Below are positions 1 through 5,011 of a DNA stretch of 5,337 nt, one piece after another. Where the stretch lies: positions 1 to 5,337 of the forward strand of contig CAMBDN010000175.1 in the NCBI GenBank assembly GCA_945865355.1, in the 5' to 3' direction. Source of the DNA: Legionella genomosp. 1 (GTDB lineage: Bacteria > Pseudomonadota > Gammaproteobacteria > Legionellales > Legionellaceae). A model generated the notes under the pieces. The model had not been told where the DNA came from, searched no databases, and saw only the letters and a list, made by a program, of their open reading frames with translations. The first letter of the stretch is position 1; each line of letters begins with the position of its first letter. Position numbers and translations under genes: made by a program.

Positions 1-3
1 TGG

Positions 4-30
4 TTTAACTCCTGCCTGTGCTAGGATAAT
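4..30 (+). promoter_or_regulatory. Weak candidate promoter for the left methionine aminopeptidase
   Basis: GATAAT at 25-30 matches five of six -10 consensus bases. The only upstream partner in the window is TTTAAC at 4-9, a poor -35 with a short 15-nt spacer. The ribosome binding site follows at 38-47 (AAGGATGGAG). The window edge hides anything further upstream, so the gene could equally be read from an upstream operon. Confidence 0.25.
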
Positions 31-52
31 TTTCTTTAAGGATGGAGTTGTC

Positions 53-886
53 ATGGCAGTAACCATCAAGTCACCTGAAGAAATCGAAAAAATGAGGGTG
101 GCAGGTCAGCTAGCTGCTGATGTGTTAAATATGATTGGACCTTATGTCCAGGAAGGAATAACGACCGATGAGTTAAACACCATCTGCCACAATTTTATTG
201 TTAACGAACAACGGGCTATTCCCGCCCCGCTAAATTATAATGGCTTCCCAAAATCAATTTGCACTTCAATCAATCATGTTGTTTGTCATGGGATACCAAG
301 TAATGAGGTGCTAAAAGATGGCGATATCATCAATATCGATGTAACCGTATTAAAAGATGACTACCATGGTGACACCAGTAAAATGTTTTTTATTGGTACC
401 CCTTCCCCTAAAGCACAACATATTATAACTGTAGCCCATGAATGCCTGTTTATTGGCATAGAGCACGTGAAGCCTGGTGCTCGTTTAGGTGATATCGGAT
501 ATGTCATTCAACAACATGCCGAAAAAAATAATTGCTCGGTTGTACGGGAGTATTGTGGCCATGGGATCGGCCGTATTTTCCAAGAAGAGCCTCAAGTTTT
601 GCATTATGGTACACCTGGCACGGGTGAGCTACTTCGACCAGGGATGACATTTACTATCGAGCCCATGATAAATCTGGGCAAACACCACACCCGACTCATG
701 CCAGACCAATGGACAGTGGTCACCAAGGATCGAAGCTTATCAGCGCAATGGGAGCACACGTTATTGGTGACAGAAGATGGGGTTGAAATATTAACAATCA
801 GGGACGAAGAAAAATATTATACCTCACCCCAGCTCTTCAATAATGCGATGATCAATAAAAGGTCAAGTATAATGGCACTAAATTAA
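53..886 (+). CDS. map: Type I methionine aminopeptidase, active-site His replaced by Gln
   Basis: Cytoplasmic metalloprotease of the M24A family that removes the initiator Met from new proteins with a small second residue. The opening (IKSPEEIEKMRVAG) is typical of the family. All five metal ligands of the E. coli enzyme can be placed: Asp96 (NIDVT), Asp107 (HGDTS), His170 (CGHGIG), Glu203 (TIEPM) and Glu234 (AQWEH). The substrate-binding His79 (VCHG) is present. The position of E. coli His178, normally within HEEP, is Gln177 (FQEEP; codon CAA at 581-583). The pocket residue Cys70 is kept, Cys59 is Pro and Tyr65 is Phe. The 277-residue length exceeds the E. coli enzyme by about 13 because of a basic C-terminal tail. 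GGAG at 44-47 lies 5 nt before the ATG and fixes the start. The family call is secure; full activity is uncertain. It converges on a paralogue at 1155-1937. Confidence 0.96.
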   Translation: MAVTIKSPEEIEKMRVAGQLAADVLNMIGPYVQEGITTDELNTICHNFIVNEQRAIPAPLNYNGFPKSICTSINHVVCHGIPSNEVLKDGDIINIDVTVLKDDYHGDTSKMFFIGTPSPKAQHIITVAHECLFIGIEHVKPGARLGDIGYVIQQHAEKNNCSVVREYCGHGIGRIFQEEPQVLHYGTPGTGELLRPGMTFTIEPMINLGKHHTRLMPDQWTVVTKDRSLSAQWEHTLLVTEDGVEILTIRDEEKYYTSPQLFNNAMINKRSSIMALN

Positions 887-916
887 CTTCATGGTTTGTC
901 ATTGAAATGAAGTTTT
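885..916 (+). terminator. Weak hairpin at the stop codon of the left aminopeptidase gene
   Basis: AACTTCAT (885-892) pairs perfectly with ATGAAGTT (907-914) across a 14-nt loop and is followed by TT, so the 3' end reads TTTT before A917. The stem overlaps the TAA stop and has only two G-C pairs, so it would be a poor intrinsic terminator. It is the only candidate on this strand before the convergent gene. Confidence 0.3.
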
Positions 917-1089
917 ATGTTAATTCGCCCAATCGACTGCGTTGTTAATGACGTCACTGGGCTCAATGCATCTCTTAAACGCATCTCATCAAGAGCAAGT
1001 ATTGCGTAAACAAAGTTTGCAGTTCTCCCTGTGTCATTGAGAAGCTATAACGGATCGTGAAGATAGTTACTTAGGTTTTCAAGATCCTA
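892..1089 (-). other. Convergent intergenic region with a possible decayed reading frame
   Basis: The 268 bp between the two convergent aminopeptidase genes contain no intact gene. On the minus strand one frame is open for 51 codons (1044 down to 892, stop at 889-891). It reads naturally, with segments such as FVYAILALDEMRLRD and SPVTSLTTQSIGRIN. In the same frame, beyond a TAG at 1045-1047, lie 13 further codons (DLENLSNYLHDPL), then another TAG at 1087-1089. There is no convincing start codon or ribosome binding site. It may be the eroded end of a lost gene or a dispersed intergenic repeat, or the protein-like look may be chance. I cannot name a family. A 5-bp inverted pair GCCCA/TGGGC (927-931, 958-962) lies within it. 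Confidence 0.2.
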
Positions 1090-1154
1090 TATAACTGCTC
1101 GCAAAGACAAGATTTATGGCGTATAGCCTTTAGGGGCTTGAACTAAATTTGCAC

Positions 1155-1937
1155 CTACCCAAACACACCCTTTTCCTCTTCTCTCAATGTCAGCACTTCA
1201 AACCCGGTTTTTGTCACGAGTATGGTGTGTTCCCATTGGGCGGACAGTTTGTGATCTTTCGTTATCGCAATGCCCCAACCATCTTTTTCTATATGCTTAA
1301 CATCCGCCTTACCCTGATTAATCATCGGTTCGATCGTAAAGGTCATCCCCTCTTGCAAGACCATCCCAGTTCCTGGCTTGCCATAATGCATCACCTGTGG
1401 GTCTTCGTGCATTTTCAGACCAATTCCATGCCCGCAATATTCCCGAACAACAGTGTAGTTATTCTTTTCGGCATGGCTTTGAATAGCATGACCAATGTCC
1501 CCTAACGTAGCATTTGGTTTCACCATTAAAATGCCTTTGTAAAGGCATTGCTGGGTCACGTCAACTAATCGTTGTGCATGAACTGCCGTTGCGCCAATAC
1601 AAAACATTTTACTACTATCACCATAATACCCGTCACTAATCACCGTAATATCAACATTGATAATATCGCCACTTTTCAATTGCTGTTTAGCTGATGGCAT
1701 TCCGTGACAAATCACATGATTCAATGACGTATTGACTGAATACGGGTATCCATATTGTCCTTTACTACCTGGGATAGCTTGTAAGGTATCAACAATATAA
1801 CGCTCACAAAACGCATCAATTTCCATGGTCGTTATGCCAGGCTTGATAAATTCACTGACTGCTTCTAAAACCTTGGCGGTCAAACGACCTGAAACTCTCA
1901 TTTTCTCTATTTCTTCGGGCGACTTAATTGAAATCAC
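1155..1937 (-). CDS. map: Type I methionine aminopeptidase, paralogue with altered S1 pocket
   Basis: Second M24A-family enzyme for removing N-terminal Met, 260 residues. Metal ligands: Asp96 (NVDIT), Asp107 (YGDSS), His170 (CGHGIG), Glu203 (TIEPM) and Glu236 (AQWEH). Both active-site His are kept: His78 (ICHG) and His177 (MHEDP). The pocket that holds the Met side chain differs from E. coli: Cys59 is Ser58, Tyr62 is Gln61, Cys70 is Asn69 and Phe177 is Met176, so its preference or rate may differ. By eye, over half its residues match the paralogue at 53-886, and the two share segments such as HAEKNN and a YGxPGTG loop that E. coli lacks, pointing to duplication within the lineage. The start is GTG at 1935-1937; an in-frame stop lies just upstream, and the start places ISIKSPEE at the family's usual N-terminus. 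The upstream GGGG is only 4 nt from the GTG. No clear promoter or terminator was found. Confidence 0.96.
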   Translation of the reverse strand: MISIKSPEEIEKMRVSGRLTAKVLEAVSEFIKPGITTMEIDAFCERYIVDTLQAIPGSKGQYGYPYSVNTSLNHVICHGMPSAKQQLKSGDIINVDITVISDGYYGDSSKMFCIGATAVHAQRLVDVTQQCLYKGILMVKPNATLGDIGHAIQSHAEKNNYTVVREYCGHGIGLKMHEDPQVMHYGKPGTGMVLQEGMTFTIEPMINQGKADVKHIEKDGWGIAITKDHKLSAQWEHTILVTKTGFEVLTLREEEKGVFG

Positions 1938-1986
1938 AATACCCCAACCTTTTGGTTAAATAAGCTAAAAAACAATCATTTTACCT

Positions 1987-2002
1987 TGATTTCATTGAAT
2001 CA
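1987..2002. promoter_or_regulatory. Short dyad in the leader of the right aminopeptidase gene
   Basis: TGATT (1987-1991) and AATCA (1998-2002) form a perfect inverted pair with a 6-nt centre, about 50-65 bp upstream of the GTG start of the gene at 1155-1937. It could be an operator half-site pair, but a dyad this short is often chance in AT-rich DNA. Otherwise the 206-bp gap at 1938-2143 shows only the hairpin at 2100-2132. Confidence 0.15.
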
Positions 2003-2099
2003 TGCTAGCGTCATTTGATGCCGGAAAGGGAAATCATTGGGTGTTATAGGTGTAAGGAAAAAGACTGATCGGTATGTACCATTAGCCAACCTTGCACTA

Positions 2100-2132
2100 C
2101 AAGTCGCCGCCTTTAAAAAAGGCGACGACTTG
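2100..2132 (-). terminator. Long GC-rich hairpin behind the small membrane protein gene
   Basis: The arms at 2100-2114 and 2118-2132 pair over 15 bp with one non-Watson-Crick position and a 3-nt loop. In minus-strand RNA that position is a G-U wobble, so the stem is continuous; in plus-strand RNA it is a C-A mismatch. This fits transcription on the minus strand. The stem begins 11 nt past the TAG of the gene at 2144-2410. No U-tract follows the 3' arm (GTAGTGC), so it may stabilise the 3' end or act with a protein factor instead of being a classic intrinsic terminator. Confidence 0.5.
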
Positions 2133-2143
2133 ATAAATAGAGC

Positions 2144-2410
2144 CTACTCGACAGATTCAACGACAGCAGGCTTGAAGCTAGGTAACATTTGATCGACGTG
2201 ATTCGCGTCAGTAAGAACGCGGTACTGTCCATAAATGGGTGGGTGAATAGTCCCTAATGAGCTCCATATAAATAACAATGGCAACACTACAAAAATCAAA
2301 ACTGATGCAGAAATCAATAACCATTTATGAAACGGTATGAGCCCTGACAGATCCTTCTGATCATCAAAGTAATTTGATGCTTTATTTTTTAAAGTAGATT
2401 CTTTGGTCAT
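2144..2410 (-). CDS. Small single-span inner-membrane protein, unknown function
   Basis: An 88-residue protein that I do not recognise. It has a polar, charged N-terminus (residues 1-28, starting MTKESTLKNK), one strong hydrophobic segment at about 30-51 (WLLISASVLIFVVLPLLFIW) and a soluble tail of about 36 residues ending in acidic residues. Lys and Asp in the first part allow either orientation. A TTG 11 codons upstream also opens the frame, but it lies at or upstream of the start of transcription predicted from the near-consensus promoter at 2446-2474. The ATG at 2408-2410, with GGA six nt before it, is therefore the better start. It is a single gene flanked by its own promoter and a 3' hairpin. 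It is divergent from the lipoprotein gene at 2665. Possible roles such as a complex accessory subunit or envelope stress protein cannot be separated from sequence. Confidence 0.75.
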   Translation of the reverse strand: MTKESTLKNKASNYFDDQKDLSGLIPFHKWLLISASVLIFVVLPLLFIWSSLGTIHPPIYGQYRVLTDANHVDQMLPSFKPAVVESVE

Positions 2411-2411
2411 A

Positions 2412-2425
2412 ATACATCCATGTAT
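2412..2425. promoter_or_regulatory. Dyad covering the ribosome binding site of the small membrane gene
   Basis: ATACAT-CC-ATGTAT is a perfect inverted repeat with 6-bp arms and a 2-nt centre. It contains the only Shine-Dalgarno-like bases (GGA on the minus strand, 2417-2419) and ends 1 bp before the ATG of the gene at 2144-2410. It also lies about 15-28 nt downstream of the predicted transcription start. It could be a repressor operator or could mask the ribosome binding site. A two-base loop is too tight for an RNA hairpin without opening inner pairs, so an operator is the likelier reading. Confidence 0.35.
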
Positions 2426-2445
2426 CGAACACAAACAGGACAAAT

Positions 2446-2474
2446 ATTATAATTAAATCCATATTAGGGGTCAA
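2446..2474 (-). promoter_or_regulatory. Near-consensus sigma-70 promoter of the small membrane gene
   Basis: On the minus strand TTGACC (2469-2474) is followed by a 17-nt spacer and a perfect TATAAT (2446-2451), 11 of 12 consensus bases at ideal spacing. Transcription would begin near 2439-2440, giving a leader of about 29 nt before the ATG at 2410. This is the best promoter in the window. It excludes the upstream TTG start. Confidence 0.75.
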
Positions 2475-2501
2475 CTGCCTGCTAAATATAGATTTTCATG
2501 T

Positions 2502-2555
2502 TTTATACCCATGTTCTTAACACCTATTACCAACTTTATACCCATGTTTTCAACA
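2502..2555. repeat. Two-copy 21-nt direct repeat with a 33-bp period, between divergent genes
   Basis: The copies at 2502-2522 and 2535-2555 agree at 19 of 21 positions. The first 14 bases (TTTATACCCATGTT) are identical. A third CATGTT lies at 2497-2502. The 33-bp spacing is close to three helical turns, which would place both copies on the same DNA face. The array sits upstream of both the minus-strand promoter at 2446-2474 and the candidate plus-strand promoter at 2603-2631, where an activator or shared regulator would bind. I do not recognise the motif. Confidence 0.6.
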
Positions 2556-2602
2556 ACTTATTGTGCTTGTAGATAAAGTAAGTGCACTATCTGTTAGACA
2601 CA

Positions 2603-2631
2603 TTGCTTTTGATTAGTCTTAACATTAATAT
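2603..2631 (+). promoter_or_regulatory. Candidate promoter of the SlyB-like lipoprotein gene
   Basis: TTGCTT (2603-2608), a 17-nt spacer and TAATAT (2626-2631) make a moderate sigma-70 match, better in spacing than in sequence. Transcription would start near 2638, about 27 nt before the ATG at 2665. The ribosome binding site GGAGA (2651-2655) lies within this leader. Confidence 0.35.
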
Positions 2632-2664
2632 ACCTCGCATTGACCAACATGGAGATACTACAAG

Positions 2665-3048
2665 ATGAAACAGATAAAAATAATTTTTGGGATGGTCGGA
2701 ATCATATGTTGTTTATTTTTGACGAGCTGCAGCAAGGATATCGCACCAGGTGATTATGATTCAGCAGAAGTTGGGAAGATTAAAAAAGTCGTTCCAGGGA
2801 CGATTATATCGATGCGACCGGTCAGGCTGCACAGCAATGAAAACCTAAGTGCTCAATCCGTAACCGCTTCAGCAAGTACAGGAACTCATCGTAGCCATGG
2901 TTATGAGTATGTCATCCGCCTAAACAGTGGCAGCATCATATCAGTTGTTCAGGCAGAAAATATAAAGCTTAAAACCAAACAACATATTTTAGTGATTTAT
3001 GGAAAGAACACACGCGTTGTTCCTGATAATGGCAGTGAAGACTATTAA
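2665..3048 (+). CDS. SlyB/Pcp-type lipoprotein lacking the glycine-zipper segment
   Basis: A 127-residue lipoprotein precursor. A signal peptide with a hydrophobic core at about 4-19 ends in the lipobox LTSC, so Cys22 would be lipidated. Ser follows it, not Asp, which favours the outer membrane. Residues 29-55 match the N-terminal part of SlyB/Pcp proteins (GDYDSAEVGKI and GTIISMRPVRL, compared with GTIVNVRPVQIQ in E. coli SlyB). Residues 79-121 match the C-terminal part (YEYVIRLNSGSIISVVQ, then HILVIYG and TRVVP). SlyB has a long Gly-rich two-helix segment between these parts. Here residues 57-78 are a short Ser/Thr/Ala/His linker with no glycine zipper, and the protein is nearly 30 residues shorter. 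It probably sits on the periplasmic face of the outer membrane without the zipper's membrane-embedded oligomer. GGAGA lies 9 nt before the ATG. It is transcribed alone, and no clear terminator follows on its strand. Confidence 0.88.
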   Translation: MKQIKIIFGMVGIICCLFLTSCSKDIAPGDYDSAEVGKIKKVVPGTIISMRPVRLHSNENLSAQSVTASASTGTHRSHGYEYVIRLNSGSIISVVQAENIKLKTKQHILVIYGKNTRVVPDNGSEDY

Positions 3049-3090
3049 TAGCTCTCCACGTTATTTGATGATTTTTTAGTATCTAGCACT

Positions 3091-3128
3091 TTAAAATGCG
3101 GGAAACGTCTTAACAACGAGCCCGCATT
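3091..3128 (-). terminator. Intrinsic terminator candidate for the GDSL-family gene
   Basis: In minus-strand order CCCGCATT pairs with AATGCGGG (AATGCGGG at 3095-3102 and CCCGCATT at 3121-3128 on the plus strand), an 8-bp stem with four G-C pairs. A further 3-bp CGT/ACG pairing lies inside the 18-nt loop. On the minus strand the stem runs into TTTT AA, a short U-tract, about 40 nt past the TAG of the gene at 3168-4286. The plus side lacks a T-run, so it would not terminate the lipoprotein gene well. Confidence 0.45.
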
Positions 3129-3167
3129 GAAAAACACGCTTTATCAACTTCCTATTTGTCAGCCATC

Positions 3168-4286
3168 CTATATCGGTCTGCGCATATCAGCCTTCATTGC
3201 CTCATCCATTGCTGCTTGTACCCGATTTAAACTATCTCTCAATACAGGGCTGTCCAAATATAAATTTCCTTTGGCATCAAACCAATTTAAGTCTTTCATT
3301 ACTGCAAGTGAACGAGATCCGCCGTTATAGAGTGCGTGCATTAAAATATTATCAAGCGACAAGGCATCATCCATCATTACCCTTGGTGTTCTATGGCTAC
3401 TTAAAAAACGATGACGATCCTTATCCAACCGTTTTGTGTAGGCTGCTTTAAATACCGCAATGAATTGACTTTCATCATTCAAATCAGACAACTCATCCTT
3501 TGTTGCTGGATGAGTTGTTACCTGGAAATTGTATTCTAACTCGTATTTCTGATAAAAACGCTGCGCGAGCAGATTATGAAACGCTTCATCAAGGTTTTCA
3601 TGCTCAGCAAGATCATCGTATGCGTCTTTATATATCTTGGCTGCATCAAATATTTCAATAGAACCAGAGGGAGACTTTGTAGCAAGTTCTTTACTAGCTA
3701 GCGTTAATTGCTCATTGAAATATTTTGCGCACCCACTAGCATGGCCCCGTTCGGTTTGTGTTTTGTTTTGATCGATTGGAGTCAAGGATAAATCGAGGGA
3801 ATTTAAAAGGACAAAATGGCGATAACCATGTTTCATTAATTGCTTAACGTTCTCCATGCGAGCGGCAACAACGTCGTCGATTTCTTCCTTTGAGGAGCTT
3901 TGATTTACGGACCACTCAACCACTAACGTTTCAGATTTGTATGTATTAGACCGTTCGTGAACATCATCATCATCGAGCAATTTGTCACGCTTTGTACCCA
4001 ATGAAGACACTGAAGGACGACTAAAAAATCGACCAACAGCCTTGCTTGCTGATCCCATCTCAAGATAACACCTCACATTATCTTGTCCTTTGTAGCTAAT
4101 TTTTTGATCATTAAATAAGATATCTTTAAATGATGATGACCATCGATGACCTTGGGTAAATGACTCTTTCGAAATTGTTCCCTTTAAACTGCCTATAATA
4201 CTAAACGGTCGCTGGTGGTCACTCTCCGCCTGACGAGGAAGAGTATCCCCCATCAGTACAAAATGTGAAATTTTAGTTGGTTTCAT
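3168..4286 (-). CDS. GDSL/SGNH-fold protein with degenerate catalytic residues, possible effector
   Basis: A 372-residue protein related to GDSL lipases/lysophospholipases. Block I is HFVLMGDTLP (13-16 GDTL), so the Ser nucleophile is Thr15. The block II Gly is probably Gly78 (LEMGSAS). Block III follows a conserved-looking TLVVEWS and reads SVNQ in place of GxND; Asn128 is kept. RHFVLLNSLDLSLTP (156-170) is a typical core strand. In block V His259 survives (THP), but the position three before it, normally Asp, is Val256. Two of the four catalytic-type positions needed for hydrolysis are thus changed, so a non-catalytic binding role is likely. About 110 extra C-terminal residues (from about 265) contain ALYNGGSRSLAVM. 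There is no signal peptide. The Legionella-like context makes a Dot/Icm effector possible, but the tail (DEAMKADMRRPI) is only mildly acidic. An in-frame TGA just upstream of the ATG fixes the start; the ribosome binding site is weak. Confidence 0.85.
   Translation of the reverse strand: MKPTKISHFVLMGDTLPRQAESDHQRPFSIIGSLKGTISKESFTQGHRWSSSFKDILFNDQKISYKGQDNVRCYLEMGSASKAVGRFFSRPSVSSLGTKRDKLLDDDDVHERSNTYKSETLVVEWSVNQSSSKEEIDDVVAARMENVKQLMKHGYRHFVLLNSLDLSLTPIDQNKTQTERGHASGCAKYFNEQLTLASKELATKSPSGSIEIFDAAKIYKDAYDDLAEHENLDEAFHNLLAQRFYQKYELEYNFQVTTHPATKDELSDLNDESQFIAVFKAAYTKRLDKDRHRFLSSHRTPRVMMDDALSLDNILMHALYNGGSRSLAVMKDLNWFDAKGNLYLDSPVLRDSLNRVQAAMDEAMKADMRRPI
3488..3518. repeat. Perfect 11-bp inverted repeat inside the GDSL-family gene
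   Basis: ACAACTCATCC (3488-3498) and GGATGAGTTGT (3508-3518) are perfect inverted arms around a 9-nt centre. They encode residues from TTHP through DEL, the segment around the only surviving block V residue, His259 (codon at 3510-3512). No U-tract follows on either strand, so it is not an obvious terminator. It may be a by-product of templated mutation in this decayed catalytic block. Confidence 0.6.
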
Positions 4287-4318
4287 CGGCTGAACCCATC
4301 AAACCTGATTGTCTGTTA

Positions 4319-4347
4319 ATTATAGTACATGTATTTTAAATAGACAC
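4319..4347 (-). promoter_or_regulatory. Promoter candidate of the GDSL-family gene
   Basis: A perfect TATAAT lies at 4319-4324 on the minus strand. At 17-nt spacing the -35 position is GTGTCT (4342-4347), only three of six matches, so activation by a regulator is plausible. Transcription would start near 4312, about 26 nt before the ATG. Its position in the 70-bp gap behind the CAP-domain gene suggests independent expression. Confidence 0.5.
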
Positions 4348-4356
4348 TAAATTTGC

Positions 4357-4860
4357 TTAAACATAATTCTTATTATTACTACGTATAAAAATCTGCGTAT
4401 AATAAGCCCAGCCTTTTTTGCTGTAGGCAATCCCTATCCCCGTTAAATTGTAATTACCTTCGATGTTTTGTCGATGTCCGCGACTAGCCACCCACTGCTC
4501 TACTAGCTTTTTTGCATCTACTTTATAATAGGCTACATTTTCTGCAGCACCGTTACAGTCTTTTATTTTTTGATACAAACGTTTGAAACGTCCATTAAAA
4601 CCATCATGCCCGAACGACATTGCATGACTTGCCATATCCCGACTATGTATAGCTGCCTCTTGTGAAATAACATTCATCATTTTTAGCGGTGCCAAATGAT
4701 GTTTTATTCGGTACTGGTTAACATAATAAAGGATCATGGTTTGCTGATCAGTCGGAGTGACCTGTTGTTGTTTGTCGGGTATTGCTGCAATTGATTGTTG
4801 CGTCATAACAATTGACACGGTCAATACCAAATTTCTTACCATTGAGGTTAATTTTTTCAT
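4357..4860 (-). CDS. Secreted CAP/SCP-domain protein (YkwD-like)
   Basis: A 167-residue protein of the CAP (CRISP, antigen 5, PR-1) superfamily, whose bacterial members are exported and mostly of unknown function. A Sec signal peptide spans about 1-26 (MKKL start, hydrophobic core 10-19, AA before Ile27). Domain marks in order are VNQYRIKHHLAPL (47-59), His72 (EAAIHSRDMA), His85 (SFGHDGF), Glu107 (AAENVAYY), W123 and His129 (ASRGHRQNI), then the strands LTGIGIAYSKKGWAYYTQIF (139-158). His72, His85, Glu107 and His129 correspond to the family's polar cleft residues, so the fold and cleft look intact. Another ATG seven codons upstream (4879-4881) has no ribosome binding site. The chosen one has AAGAG six nt before it and gives a cleaner signal peptide. 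There is one Cys in the mature part, so no internal disulfide. No clear promoter is seen. It may be exported to the periplasm or by type II secretion. Confidence 0.92.
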   Translation of the reverse strand: MKKLTSMVRNLVLTVSIVMTQQSIAAIPDKQQQVTPTDQQTMILYYVNQYRIKHHLAPLKMMNVISQEAAIHSRDMASHAMSFGHDGFNGRFKRLYQKIKDCNGAAENVAYYKVDAKKLVEQWVASRGHRQNIEGNYNLTGIGIAYSKKGWAYYTQIFIRSNNKNYV

Positions 4861-4894
4861 AATCTGCTCTTGTTTTCTCATTTATACAACGCGA

Positions 4895-4926
4895 AGAGGG
4901 TGATTTTGTTAAAAAAAACACCCTTT
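4895..4926 (-). other. Hairpin upstream of the CAP-domain gene
   Basis: AGGGTG (4897-4902) pairs with CACCCT (4919-4924). A-T and G-T pairs extend it outwards at 4895-4896, and four T-A pairs extend it inwards past an A-A mismatch. It is 35-65 nt upstream of the CAP start and about 85 nt past the stop of the gene at 5012. No U-tract follows on the minus strand (CTTCGCG). It could protect the 3' end of the upstream transcript or sit in the CAP leader. The rest of the 151-bp gap shows only an 11-nt palindrome TGATGCCATCA (5000-5010). Confidence 0.35.
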
Positions 4927-5011
4927 GTCTAGAGAAAATATGTGCAGAGTCATTTATTTTGGTACATTTTATCGCTAAGAAGGTAGCCGACTGACGTGCT
5001 GATGCCATCAC

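Noticed and set aside
1126..1139. AGCC/GGCT inverted pair just past the right aminopeptidase stop as a terminator
   Set aside because: Only four pairs and no T-run on the minus strand; too weak to call.
1149..1505. Open frame of 118 codons on the plus strand
   Set aside because: Lies antisense within the right aminopeptidase gene, whose metal-binding motifs are intact; the peptide looks like a shadow and has no ribosome binding site.
53..1937. The inverted aminopeptidase pair as a recombining inverted repeat or mobile-element flank
   Set aside because: The proteins differ at many positions, so no long identical DNA is expected, and no transposase or target duplication is visible.
2411..2443. 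Upstream TTG start adding 11 residues to the small membrane protein
   Set aside because: The near-consensus promoter would start transcription at about 2439-2440, at or after this TTG, and no ribosome binding site could precede it.
3127..3451. Two open frames on the plus strand (3127-3330, 3197-3451)
   Set aside because: They overlap the end of the GDSL-family gene in antisense, show no family motif, and the first begins inside the terminator hairpin.
4748..5011. Open frame of 87 codons on the minus strand
   Set aside because: Overlaps the signal peptide region of the CAP gene in another frame, has no plausible start signal and an unprotein-like composition.
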